Positions 47,764 to 55,437 of a stretch of 64,000 bases of DNA are shown here, piece by piece; within the stretch, counting starts at the first letter, position 1; each line of letters begins with the position of its first letter. The notes beneath the pieces are model-generated. The model was not told the DNA's origin, did no database searches, and worked only from the letters and a program-made list of their open reading frames with translations. Both the position numbers and the translations under genes were made by a program. This DNA is from an uncultured Clostridia bacterium (GTDB lineage: Bacteria; Bacillota; Clostridia; Oscillospirales; Ruminococcaceae), in NCBI GenBank assembly GCA_947627875.1, contig CANQXS010000002.1, positions 1 to 64,000 on the forward strand, read 5' to 3'.

Positions 47764-49254
47764 TTAAAAATTACCGTTCCACAGACGATTTCTGACATCA
47801 GCAAGGCTGTATTCCTTAGTCATTTGACCGTCCATAAACACTGTCATCAGTTGATTCCCGCTCATTCTCTCTACCTCGTCAAGGGTATGCTTATCGGTGT
47901 AGGAGAACTCGCCGTCCGTCTTGCTGACAAAGCAGCAACCCGTCTGAGATTTCTTAAACCTTGCCGTATCGGTCTTCGGATTCTTGAAAATCATAATCGG
48001 ATTGCCGTCCTTATCCTCCGCGTAGGTAGCCTTGACTGCGATTCCGAAAGTATCACGAGTGTACGGAAGATACTTGACACCGTCGGATTCAATATCTTCT
48101 AAGCACTGCATAGAGAACGAACCGACGCCGAGGCTGACATTGTTGCATGCAAAGCCCTTTGATATAAGAATGTTGTATATTTGCTCACATCTCTGGGGAG
48201 TTATTGAATCGCCGTACAGAGCCTTGACGTGAGGATCAAGAACCTTATATCCCTTTGAGTTTACAGTGCCGCCGAAGATATTCCACAGGTGTTCAACCGT
48301 TTCAGTGACTATCTGAACGGGATCGCCGCTGTCGCCTCTGATTGCGATAAAGCCCTTATGATTCATAACCTCGTCCTTGAGCTGCGGCAGAATGTTATCA
48401 ACCAAGTTCCAATAGTCGTAGCTGTCACTGACCATTGAGAAGGAATTGTTCGGATAGATTTCAGTCAGAAGTCTTCTGACCAAGCTGATTTCGTCGCCGT
48501 CAACCGCGAAGTTACTGCACATTACGCTGTGTTCGGTAGAAATCGCGCCAAAAGCAACGTCTTCCTTAGTACAATCGCAGTTATAATTGTCCTCAAGCCA
48601 GCAAATTGCAGGAACAGTAGCTGTGTTGAGGAACGAAAGACAGAAAGCCGCGCTGCTCTTTATTGCGCTCTCAACACTTTCCTGACCTCTCATTGAGAAA
48701 TCGCCCAAAGCTCTCGCACGAGATACGTCGTCATCAACAGATATATCATAATACTTGTTGACGATATTGCGGTAGTTGTAACCCACGTTTGCGCTGAGCA
48801 TCGTGTGCCAAAGAGTGCAGGACATCATAGTTTCAATGGTATTGACCAGCCAAACAAACCGAGGATGAGTGTTGGAAATCTCAATCATAGGAACCTTTAT
48901 ATCGACGCGCTCACCCTCGGGAATTGCGCGGATTTTCAGAGGTAGGTAGCCTAAATCGTGGAGTTCCCCGATTTTGGCAAGGTCATATGTACCCTTGCCG
49001 AGAGTGTGGTCTAACACTCTGGCATACTCCGCCAGCACTTCTTCCTTTGGACGGTTGAAAAACTGGTCGTCAAATGCCTTTATCAGGTATTCCTTGATAA
49101 ATCCCTGAAGCCCGAACATAATAAGCTTGTCCTGACCGGGAAGCCTTGACATTCGCGGAGTGAGATACGACACCATTTTTGTCAGACCTTTCGGATACTG
49201 CTCATGGTGAGTACTCTTGTAGTAGTCGATTAAAAGTAGCGGATTGATTTGCAT
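47764..49254 (-). CDS. nadV: Nicotinamide phosphoribosyltransferase (NAMPT/NadV)
   Basis: A 496-residue enzyme converting nicotinamide and PRPP to NMN. Catalytic residues are visible: the phosphorylatable His242 in STEHSVM and R306/D308 in FIAIRGDSGDP, the PRPP site. The N-terminus (NPLLLIDYYKSTHHEQYP) and core (GDFSMRGQESVESAI) are typical. Length equals the human/bacterial NAMPT family. In phages NadV is linked to NAD restoration against NAD-depleting defences. PRPP can be made by the phage PRPP synthetase two kilobases upstream. Confidence 0.95.
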   Translation of the reverse strand: MQINPLLLIDYYKSTHHEQYPKGLTKMVSYLTPRMSRLPGQDKLIMFGLQGFIKEYLIKAFDDQFFNRPKEEVLAEYARVLDHTLGKGTYDLAKIGELHDLGYLPLKIRAIPEGERVDIKVPMIEISNTHPRFVWLVNTIETMMSCTLWHTMLSANVGYNYRNIVNKYYDISVDDDVSRARALGDFSMRGQESVESAIKSSAAFCLSFLNTATVPAICWLEDNYNCDCTKEDVAFGAISTEHSVMCSNFAVDGDEISLVRRLLTEIYPNNSFSMVSDSYDYWNLVDNILPQLKDEVMNHKGFIAIRGDSGDPVQIVTETVEHLWNIFGGTVNSKGYKVLDPHVKALYGDSITPQRCEQIYNILISKGFACNNVSLGVGSFSMQCLEDIESDGVKYLPYTRDTFGIAVKATYAEDKDGNPIMIFKNPKTDTARFKKSQTGCCFVSKTDGEFSYTDKHTLDEVERMSGNQLMTVFMDGQMTKEYSLADVRNRLWNGNF

Positions 49255-49281
49255 TAAACATCTCTTCTTTCTTTTATATAA

Positions 49282-49482
49282 TTAGTATTTGTCTGAATCC
49301 AGCCAAACCTCATTGCCGTTTTCATCCTCGATACTGATAGGTGTTCCCTCAACGTCTTCGGCGTCTCCAAAGTCCGCCTTATAAAACCCATCTTCAATAA
49401 GACTTTTTGCTTCTTCAATACTATCGGCCGTAATTTCGGCAATATAGCTTGCCTTAACCCTGTATGATATATAGTACTTCAT
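49282..49482 (-). CDS. Small conserved phage protein, 66 aa
   Basis: Begins MKYYISYRVKASYIAEI and continues with an acidic helix (DSIEEAKSLIEDGFYKADFGDAEDV), a pattern found in many small phage proteins (YRVxAxYxxEVxADSxEEA). Ends in EDENGNEVW. Function unknown. Confidence 0.7.
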   Translation of the reverse strand: MKYYISYRVKASYIAEITADSIEEAKSLIEDGFYKADFGDAEDVEGTPISIEDENGNEVWLDSDKY

Positions 49483-49500
49483 AAAGAATTTCTCCTTAAA

Positions 49501-50106
49501 TCAGTAATCGCCCGAGTATACGTCAGATATTATGTCTGCAAAGTTTGCACTTCTCTCTAACAGGTCTTTCAGAATATCCTCGATATTGTCCGTGAGATAT
49601 GAATATACACTTCCGTACAGGCATGCATGATTGTCAGGATCCTTTTCGTCGTCCTCTGGACTTGGCACCACAATACCAGCGTTGTCAAGCACGGTTTCAA
49701 AAAGCTCCACGATTTTTGCAGCTTCGTCGTGAGTATATATTCTGTCAATAAACGGAGCTTTCTCGAAAGCTGCTTGCCCGAACCCTACCGCGCCGTACTG
49801 CTTTTTCCACTCGTTATTCTCGTAGATAAACCTCCAATGAGCGCGGTTTTCACCTGTAATCTCAATAATTCCCTTTTCAATCGGAGCGGTGTTTGCAATT
49901 ACGTTCAGAACCTCTATCATCTCATCTTCCCAATATTTACCGTCGTAGGTCAAACGAATCAAAGCGTGGTCGGGATTCCTATTTGACGTGGAAAACTCGG
50001 ACTCAAACCAAATATGACAATGTGAGGTCCTGATTTTGTTCTTTTCCTCATCACTGAGGAGCCTCTTTAAAACAACCTCCCCGTATGCTGTTATGTCGCA
50101 GCCCAT
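49501..50106 (-). CDS. Phage protein with AHWRFIYENNEW core, 201 aa
   Basis: Starts MGCDITAYGEVVL. The central beta-hairpin AHWRFIYENNEWKKQYG is shared with the smaller protein at 50435, so the two are paralogues. The C-terminal 100 residues are helical and specific to this copy. No function known. Confidence 0.65.
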   Translation of the reverse strand: MGCDITAYGEVVLKRLLSDEEKNKIRTSHCHIWFESEFSTSNRNPDHALIRLTYDGKYWEDEMIEVLNVIANTAPIEKGIIEITGENRAHWRFIYENNEWKKQYGAVGFGQAAFEKAPFIDRIYTHDEAAKIVELFETVLDNAGIVVPSPEDDEKDPDNHACLYGSVYSYLTDNIEDILKDLLERSANFADIISDVYSGDY

Positions 50107-50126
50107 TAAGACGCCTCCTTTAAAGC

Positions 50127-50405
50127 TTAATCATACCAGTAACACTCAGTATCGCTGCCGCCTTGATAATCGTCGTGCGGAACGGCAGGATATGGTCTGC
50201 CATTGATAGTCACATACTCTCTGTCAAGGACATTAAGTACACCGTCGCAAACAGTAAATTCACCGATGTCGAAGATTTCTCTTGTCAAAAGGTTTACCTT
50301 GCAAGGCGTTGTGACTTTAATCCCGCCATCCCAGACCGAAGTGAATTCCGCGTCTATGATAGCGGAAATGAGTTCCAAATCTTTCAGAACACTTTTACCT
50401 CTCAT
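50127..50405 (-). CDS. Conserved phage protein, 92 aa
   Basis: The pattern FTSVWDGGIKVTTPCKVNLLTREIFDI and VLDREYVTING is that of a common Firmicutes phage family. Beta-rich, no catalytic residues seen. Function unknown. Confidence 0.68.
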   Translation of the reverse strand: MRGKSVLKDLELISAIIDAEFTSVWDGGIKVTTPCKVNLLTREIFDIGEFTVCDGVLNVLDREYVTINGRPYPAVPHDDYQGGSDTECYWYD

Positions 50406-50434
50406 AATTTTCTCCTATAATATGGCATGTCAAA

Positions 50435-50770
50435 TTAACTATCGCAGGGATAGTATACAATTTCACCGCGCTCTTTTCTCCATTTACCGTCTTTATATAT
50501 GAACCTCCAATGAGTATCGTCCTCGCCCACAAATTCCAGATTTCCACTGCGAACCTCTGCAATTTCACTTATGGAATTTAAAGCCGACTGAATATCGTCG
50601 TCGAATCCATATCCATAGCTCGAATCGTATGTGATAAGAAACTTATCTACGCTGAGAATATCTATGCAAATTCCAACGGCAGTCAATCTGCTGTCTATAG
50701 CAAGATATTCATTACCAGAAAGTTTCTTGGCAAAAACGATATTGCCGACAGCCTCTGCATTATAACTCAT
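50435..50770 (-). CDS. Phage protein with THWRFIYKDGKW core, 111 aa
   Basis: Shorter paralogue of the protein at 49501: conserved DDTHWRFIYKDGKWRKERG near the C-terminus. Beta-rich. It abuts the next upstream gene (stop and start share base 50770). Function unknown. Confidence 0.65.
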   Translation of the reverse strand: MSYNAEAVGNIVFAKKLSGNEYLAIDSRLTAVGICIDILSVDKFLITYDSSYGYGFDDDIQSALNSISEIAEVRSGNLEFVGEDDTHWRFIYKDGKWRKERGEIVYYPCDS

Positions 50771-51033
50771 TACTTCCTCCCATTATACGCACTTATAATT
50801 TTCTGAGCTTGCTCGTCACTTGCATTGCATACGACGCAAAGTAAATCATAATCCATCTGCAAATTTTCAATATTGAAATCCAAAAAATTTTGATTGCTTT
50901 CAAGCAGCGTAGCGACATCGGCGGTCTGGCGGCACATCAATGCAGAAGATTTGTCAATTTCCTTTATCGGGACTTGATATATCCTAACACCTATGTTGTC
51001 TACCCAGAGGTTAAGAAACTCTCTCACAGTCAT
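50770..51033 (-). CDS. Hypothetical phage protein, 87 aa
   Basis: Begins MTVREFLNLWVDNIGVRIYQV. Short alpha/beta protein with a helical C-terminus (DEQAQKIISAYN). No known family. Tight packing supports it being a gene. Confidence 0.6.
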   Translation of the reverse strand: MTVREFLNLWVDNIGVRIYQVPIKEIDKSSALMCRQTADVATLLESNQNFLDFNIENLQMDYDLLCVVCNASDEQAQKIISAYNGRK

Positions 51034-51049
51034 AAAACCTTTCCTCCGT

Positions 51050-51505
51050 TTAATACTCGCACTTAGTACACCACGATAGATTACGCAGCATTTGAGACGC
51101 CGTTTCCTTAGCGAAGTCCGTTATGTTCAAGTACTGACAATCGGTGCTTGTGAGTATAGTGGCCCACCCCACAAGATAACGCAAGTTTTCGTGTCCAGAT
51201 TCAAAGATTATAATTGCATCATCGTCGGTGACTATGTTCTGGAGACGTTTTATGAATTCGTCATAATCGCACTCAACATCATACTCGTCAGACTCACTCT
51301 CAGAATCCTCATTATTTGGGATGACGATACCGGCGATTTCGCCGTATGACCCGAATCCGAATACAGTCTTGCCTTTGGCGTCCTTATCTTCCCATACATG
51401 TACGGTATCCTCACGGCCCCGCACTGTTTCCATTAAGCGACGAAATGCTTCGTCGTCTTTGACGTGAAAATAGTTTGTTCTAACGGCACAGTTATAATTT
51501 GCCAT
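51050..51505 (-). CDS. Conserved phage protein, 151 aa
   Basis: Begins MANYNCAVRTNYFHVKDDEAF, the diagnostic start of a widespread phage family. A DEYDVECDYDEFIKRL segment and the C-terminal GHENLRYLVGWATIL and SWCTKCEY follow. No known activity. Confidence 0.72.
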   Translation of the reverse strand: MANYNCAVRTNYFHVKDDEAFRRLMETVRGREDTVHVWEDKDAKGKTVFGFGSYGEIAGIVIPNNEDSESESDEYDVECDYDEFIKRLQNIVTDDDAIIIFESGHENLRYLVGWATILTSTDCQYLNITDFAKETASQMLRNLSWCTKCEY

Positions 51506-51518
51506 ATATATTCCTCCT

Positions 51519-52304
51519 TTATAAAACTACAATTTTATCATTGGGAGTTCTGAATAGACTATCGGTGGTGTATATCTTCTTGATAGAATCGTCCTGCAAG
51601 AGGTCGCCCTTATAAATAGTATTCTCGCAGTGAGTGACATAAAGATATATATCCGCCGCGCCCGCCTCCTTAAGAGCCCTCGCAGAATGTGAGAATGTAC
51701 CGCCCTTGCTGCAAATATCATCAACGATCAGAACGTTTCTTCCGTTGATGACATCGCTGTTGACGATATCGAACCCGACAATTTCGCCAGATTTCCAATC
51801 CCTGCGCTTTATACCAAAAGCATACGGTCTTTCAATCATAGTCGAATACCTCTTCATTGCACCCTCGTCGGGATAGAAGAGAACTATGTTGCTGTCATTG
51901 ATGTTGCTCAATGCTGTTAAAATCTTGCTGAAAGGACTGAGAAGCCTGACATTATTTATGAGTGCCGTGCTTACATTTGAATGAGGATCGAGAACAAAAA
52001 CCCTGTTAAACCCGAGGTTATTGATAAATGCCGCAAAGTATTTGAGGGTAAATACTTCATCGTCGGTTTTAACTCTGTCCATTCTCGCGTTAGGAATATA
52101 CGGTAGATACAGGTCGATCGGCAAGCCGTACTTTTTTAAATGCATTGTCAAATAGAAAAGCAAGGCAAGCTCTTCTTCCGACTCGTAACGCCATTCGATA
52201 ACCATGAAATTGTCTTTCTTTTTAGGCGCTGGAATATCTCTTAGCACAAATGTTCCGTCAGGAAACTTTAATGGCGGAATGATCCTATCGTTGATCTTAA
52301 TCAT
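51519..52304 (-). CDS. prs: Ribose-phosphate pyrophosphokinase (PRPP synthetase), short form
   Basis: A 261-residue member of the PRPP synthetase family making PRPP from ribose-5-phosphate and ATP. Motifs: YIPNARMDR (ATP/R5P loop; canonical YARQDR), RVFVLDPHSN, and the phosphoribosyl loop VLIVDDICSKGGTF. It is about 50 residues shorter than bacterial Prs, like other phage versions. The gene lies in the same block as nadV, nadE and nicotinamidase, so PRPP for NMN synthesis is a natural use. Confidence 0.93.
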   Translation of the reverse strand: MIKINDRIIPPLKFPDGTFVLRDIPAPKKKDNFMVIEWRYESEEELALLFYLTMHLKKYGLPIDLYLPYIPNARMDRVKTDDEVFTLKYFAAFINNLGFNRVFVLDPHSNVSTALINNVRLLSPFSKILTALSNINDSNIVLFYPDEGAMKRYSTMIERPYAFGIKRRDWKSGEIVGFDIVNSDVINGRNVLIVDDICSKGGTFSHSARALKEAGAADIYLYVTHCENTIYKGDLLQDDSIKKIYTTDSLFRTPNDKIVVL

Positions 52305-52321
52305 AAAACAACCTCCTTAAG

Positions 52322-52747
52322 TTATGCGGTGCGTATCACGCCACCGCCGACAGACCTGAAATCTATTCCTCCGATTTCCGAACAATCGGGAGCGGCGAAA
52401 TTATGTGTGTACGTCAGCGTATAGTTACCCTTTAAATCCTCGCGGTCTTCCTCCCACTCTTCTCTATATTTGCTGACATAGAAGAAGGAAATCATCGTGC
52501 CGTCGATAGTGAAACTCTTGACAGCCAAATACACCAGCGCCTCATAATCCTTCTCAAACTGTGCTGCAATTTCTGCCTGTTCGTCGTCCAGCCAGAAGAG
52601 TGCGCCAAACGGCGGTTCGCTGCACATAACCACGCCGTCATTTTTGAACTGGTTGATAGCGTCGTCGATAATGCCAATCATTTTCATACGTTCGATAGCC
52701 TCGGCTACCATATCGGGGCTATACTTCGATAAGTCTTTACGATTCAT
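52322..52747 (-). CDS. Conserved phage protein, 141 aa
   Basis: Starts at ATG 52747 (MNRKDLSKYSPDMVAEAIERMKMIGIIDDAI) with AAGGAG. The pattern (VMCSEPPFGALFWLDDEQ) is diagnostic of a common Clostridia phage family. Function unknown. Confidence 0.72.
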   Translation of the reverse strand: MNRKDLSKYSPDMVAEAIERMKMIGIIDDAINQFKNDGVVMCSEPPFGALFWLDDEQAEIAAQFEKDYEALVYLAVKSFTIDGTMISFFYVSKYREEWEEDREDLKGNYTLTYTHNFAAPDCSEIGGIDFRSVGGGVIRTA

Positions 52748-52771
52748 TAGCAAAAGCTCCTTTCATAATTC

Positions 52772-53032
52772 TTAAAATGTGATTTTTTCAGCATAAAGAA
52801 CGCGTCTGTCATATCTGTATTTATCAGCAACTGAGGCAACGGCTTCGTCTTCGCTGCTTGCAAAGACTGTAGCGATTAAATGCCTCGGCTCAATATCGTG
52901 ACATAGATTATCTATCATTGGCGAAGAAAAATCCAAAGCTATAAATTCTTCATCGGAAAGACCAAAAGTGTCGATTATCTGCGCGTCACGGATATAAAAT
53001 TCATCTACGATGACATTGTATACGTTATTCAT
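52772..53032 (-). CDS. Hypothetical phage protein, 86 aa
   Basis: Begins MNNVYNVIVDEFYIRDAQIIDTFGLSDEEF. Ends in SVADKYRYDRRVLYAEKITF. Alpha/beta, no known family. It overlaps its upstream neighbour by 4 bases. Confidence 0.6.
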   Translation of the reverse strand: MNNVYNVIVDEFYIRDAQIIDTFGLSDEEFIALDFSSPMIDNLCHDIEPRHLIATVFASSEDEAVASVADKYRYDRRVLYAEKITF

Positions 53033-53373
53033 TTCGCGGTCATTCCTTTCTTTTTACGCATTGCTTCTTTGATTCTTTCTCTTTTCAGCCTTATCAGTCG
53101 TCCTTCGCTTTCCATTTCCTTGTCACGCAACCTCTGATACCGTGTCTTCTTAAATTCACTGGTAATTACGAATTCAAGCGTATGATCGTCAGGGTCGTAA
53201 AAATAATGGTGAGTATAGATTTTTTTAACCTTAACACGCCGCATATCATACGTTGCTCTAATATCCTTTATTGACATTCGCTGAGAGTGAGGATCTAAAT
53301 GTTCGTGACATAGCTCTACAGAATCATCGTCACGCAAATCCATTATTTTTACTGCCTGAATTAAGGAGATCAT
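53029..53373 (-). CDS. Basic hypothetical phage protein, 114 aa
   Basis: Contains a YTHHYFYDPDDHTLEFVITSEFKK strand pair and a very basic C-terminal helix (RYQRLRDKEMESEGRLIRLKRERIKEAM). It might bind nucleic acid. No family recognised. Confidence 0.6.
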   Translation of the reverse strand: MISLIQAVKIMDLRDDDSVELCHEHLDPHSQRMSIKDIRATYDMRRVKVKKIYTHHYFYDPDDHTLEFVITSEFKKTRYQRLRDKEMESEGRLIRLKRERIKEAMRKKKGMTAK

Positions 53374-53374
53374 T

Positions 53375-53911
53375 TTACACCTCGTTAATTATATCAATCT
53401 GACAGCTCTTCATAACATTCAAAGCCACCTTATGAAGTTCGGGCGACACGCCAGCACAGCACGAAGCGTCTACAGCGATGTCGGTATCAGGAAGATAGGC
53501 TTTAAGCAGTAACGCATTTGATATTACGCAAATGTCTGTGCATAAACCTACCAGCTCTATATAATCGAAATGATTTGCCAAAGCATAATCAGGTAATACC
53601 ACACTCCCGAACGTAGGCTTATCGGTAAAGTACACGGGTCTGTCTTCGTCCGCCTCGTTCAACGCCTTGACGATTTCGTCATTGATATACCAGCCGTCAG
53701 TATCCTTTATGCAATGTTCAACAGGGAGATACTTGCCCTCTCTGGTTTCCAGATAGTTTTTGGAATGAGTATCTTTGGTAGCAACAATCGTACCATCCCA
53801 TCCCTTGATTTTAGCAGCCACATTCTTGACGATTGCCTGAGCCTCAGGCGTTCCTAAAGAACCGCTGATAAAATCATTCTGCATGTCCACAACAACTAAT
53901 AATTTGTTCAT
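53375..53911 (-). CDS. pncA: Nicotinamidase/isochorismatase-family hydrolase
   Basis: A 178-residue hydrolase converting nicotinamide to nicotinate. The catalytic triad is visible: D9 in VDMQNDF, K98 in TDKPTFGS and the Cys in GLCTDICVIS (C128). Metal ligands D47/H49 (TKDTHS) and H66 (VEHC) are present, favouring nicotinamidase over isochorismatase. It stands in the NAD block with prs, nadV and nadE and would feed the deamidated route that nadE finishes. Confidence 0.93.
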   Translation of the reverse strand: MNKLLVVVDMQNDFISGSLGTPEAQAIVKNVAAKIKGWDGTIVATKDTHSKNYLETREGKYLPVEHCIKDTDGWYINDEIVKALNEADEDRPVYFTDKPTFGSVVLPDYALANHFDYIELVGLCTDICVISNALLLKAYLPDTDIAVDASCCAGVSPELHKVALNVMKSCQIDIINEV

Positions 53912-53923
53912 TTTAAAACTCCT

Positions 53924-54586
53924 TTACTTCCATTCATTTTCCATACCCTCAAGAATCTTCATATCATAAGCAACCTTTATGATACAGCCGTCCAAAGAGA
54001 GTGCTTGTCCTGTTGACTCTCTGCCCCAATATGCTTTGCCGTAACTGTCGATTACCACACAACCGAGTTCCTTGAGCTTCTCTCCAAACCATTTAGATAC
54101 TGCCCACCACTCATAGATAGTTATCGGCGTAGGAGTGAGGAACAAATAGTCATCCTCAGAGAATATCGCGCCGCACTCCTGACATTTATAAACAGTAGTG
54201 TTTGGCGGGCAACATTCTCTCGCCTCACTGAGTTCAGTGTATTCCCTGCCGCAGATAGGACACTCGTAAGTGTTTTCTTCGGTGAATGGGAAATCCTCGT
54301 CTTTCAATTCTGAAAGCCTCATTTTCGTAAACCCAATATTTGATTCGCACTTACTGCACTGCCGACGATAAGTATCCCATATATCATCCTCGGTAAATGG
54401 ATTCTCGACAAATGAATTTCCAGACTTCCAATCATCTTCATTTCTGTAATCGCATACTTTAGAAAGCATGTATTCCATTTCGGCAGTCATGCAGCAATAG
54501 ACCTCACGATCGAGAAGTTTATCCACTATCCGCTGGTTTCCTGCACTGAACTCGGAATATTTGACTCCGTTAATGCTATAGCTCAT
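53924..54586 (-). CDS. Conserved phage protein with zinc ribbons, 220 aa
   Basis: Starts at ATG 54586 (MSYSINGVKYSEF) with GGAGG upstream. Contains Cys pairs (CSKCES, CPICG, CQECG) and the family signature ITIYEWWAVSKWFGEKL...STGQALSLDG, typical of Firmicutes phage proteins. No known activity. Confidence 0.7.
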   Translation of the reverse strand: MSYSINGVKYSEFSAGNQRIVDKLLDREVYCCMTAEMEYMLSKVCDYRNEDDWKSGNSFVENPFTEDDIWDTYRRQCSKCESNIGFTKMRLSELKDEDFPFTEENTYECPICGREYTELSEARECCPPNTTVYKCQECGAIFSEDDYLFLTPTPITIYEWWAVSKWFGEKLKELGCVVIDSYGKAYWGRESTGQALSLDGCIIKVAYDMKILEGMENEWK

Positions 54587-54809
54587 TGTTATCACCTCCT
54601 GCCTGCTCATACCATTTACCATTTCTAAACTCTAAACAGAGTTTTCCTGCCTTTGTTACGCACTCAAAGCGTTTCGTTCCGACTTCGTTGCTGAACGCAT
54701 CCTTCGACTGCTGAATAAAAACAGTATCTCCCTGACCGTCGGTTATTCCCAGAGGTACTATTTCTCCATTCGGATAAAAATCCGCTCTGACAATGAAACC
54801 TTTTTGCAC
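54576..54809 (-). CDS. Hypothetical protein, 77 aa
   Basis: Starts at GTG 54809 (MQKGFIVRADFYPNGEIVP) with AGGAGG nine bases upstream, just after the tRNA-Leu gene. Beta-rich throughout (TVFIQQ, LCLEFRNGKWYEQ). Overlaps the zinc-ribbon gene downstream by 11 bases. Function unknown. Confidence 0.6.
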   Translation of the reverse strand: MQKGFIVRADFYPNGEIVPLGITDGQGDTVFIQQSKDAFSNEVGTKRFECVTKAGKLCLEFRNGKWYEQAGGDNNEL

Positions 54810-54836
54810 GACTATACCTCCTAAAGCTAAGCTGTA

Positions 54837-54912
54837 TGGTGCTGCCAGCGGGAGTCGAACCCGCACTGAACAGATTTTAAGTCTGTTGCCTCTGCCATTG
54901 GGCTACGGCAGC
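54837..54912 (-). tRNA. tRNA-Leu(TAA) with short variable arm, CCA encoded
   Basis: The minus strand folds as a full cloverleaf: acceptor GCTGCCG/TGGCAGC, an anticodon arm with loop CTTAAAA (anticodon TAA), T-arm GCGGG/CCCGC with TTCGACT, A73 and encoded CCA. The anticodon is that of Leu(UUA), but the variable region is only five bases instead of the long class II arm of leucine tRNAs. The D-stem has one mismatch. Charging identity is therefore uncertain. Confidence 0.85.
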
Positions 54913-54916
54913 AAAA

Positions 54917-54938
54917 AACTCGGCTGTAAAACCGAGCT
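54917..54938 (-). terminator. Terminator-like hairpin directly upstream of tRNA-Leu
   Basis: Stem CTCGG/CCGAG with an eight-base loop, followed by six T on the minus strand, ends a few bases before the tRNA 5' end. It could terminate the preceding gene, or act as a processing hairpin in a tRNA leader. Confidence 0.6.
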
Positions 54939-55125
54939 ATGTTTCTTGATTTAGCCTTTCTCTGCGCTTATACACTTTCAGCGGGTATTGCGGGCAGTTT
55001 TCTCTGTACTCCCTGACTCTTTTTCGCATCTCAGAATATTGATACTCGTAAAGTTCATACTCATAACCCTGCCCGTAGTCAACATATAAATCCCAGCGAT
55101 CTCGCGTTTTTCTTTGATATGCCAT
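54937..55125 (-). CDS. Small phage protein (MAYQRKTRD family), 62 aa
   Basis: Starts at ATG 55125 (MAYQRKTRDRWDLYVDYGQGYEYE). The pattern MAYQRKTRD...YG.GYE is well known in Firmicutes phages. The C-terminus is basic (YPLKVYKRRERLN). No known function. Confidence 0.72.
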   Translation of the reverse strand: MAYQRKTRDRWDLYVDYGQGYEYELYEYQYSEMRKRVREYRENCPQYPLKVYKRRERLNQET

Positions 55126-55131
55126 AGACAC

Positions 55132-55305
55132 CTCCTGTGTTACTGTTCCGTTTTAAGTGCAGACGGACTCGCGGCTTGCAAGGTTCGCTTATGCAAGTCG
55201 CTTTGCCGCCCGCGGTTTACGTTGTTCCTGCGCTGTATCTCTTCATCAGCCACCGCTGCGCGTTGCGGTACTTAACTTCTCGTGCTTCAATACCCGCTGG
55301 AAACA
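55132..55305 (-). other. Intergenic RNA-like region downstream of tRNA-Gln
   Basis: A 174-base gap without an ORF. On the minus strand GCGG...CTTGCA TAAGCGAACCT TGCAAG CCGC forms a nested hairpin near 55165-55215. It could be a structured RNA or a tRNA-transcript tail. No known family is recognised. Confidence 0.35.
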
Positions 55306-55381
55306 TGGTTGGGATAGTAGGATTCGAACCTACGGAATGACGGAGTCAAAGTCCGTTGCCTTACCGCTTGGCTATATCCCA
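55306..55381 (-). tRNA. tRNA-Gln(TTG), CCA encoded
   Basis: Cloverleaf on the minus strand: acceptor TGGGATA/TATCCCA, D-arm with AGCGGTA, anticodon loop CTTTGAC (anticodon TTG, codon CAA), T-stem GTAGG/CCTAC with TTCGAAT, A73 and encoded CCA. All stems pair. It reads the A-ending Gln codon favoured by the AT-richer phage genes. Confidence 0.92.
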
Positions 55382-55386
55382 ATAAA

Positions 55387-55404
55387 AGCCAGTTTTCACT
55401 GGCT
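55387..55404 (-). terminator. Terminator-like hairpin directly upstream of tRNA-Gln
   Basis: Stem AGCCAGT/ACTGGCT with a GAAA-type loop and TTTATT on the minus strand, six bases before the tRNA. The same arrangement as at tRNA-Leu. Confidence 0.6.
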
Positions 55405-55437
55405 ACTATTTTTTGATTCTGGCACAGTACAGGACAA

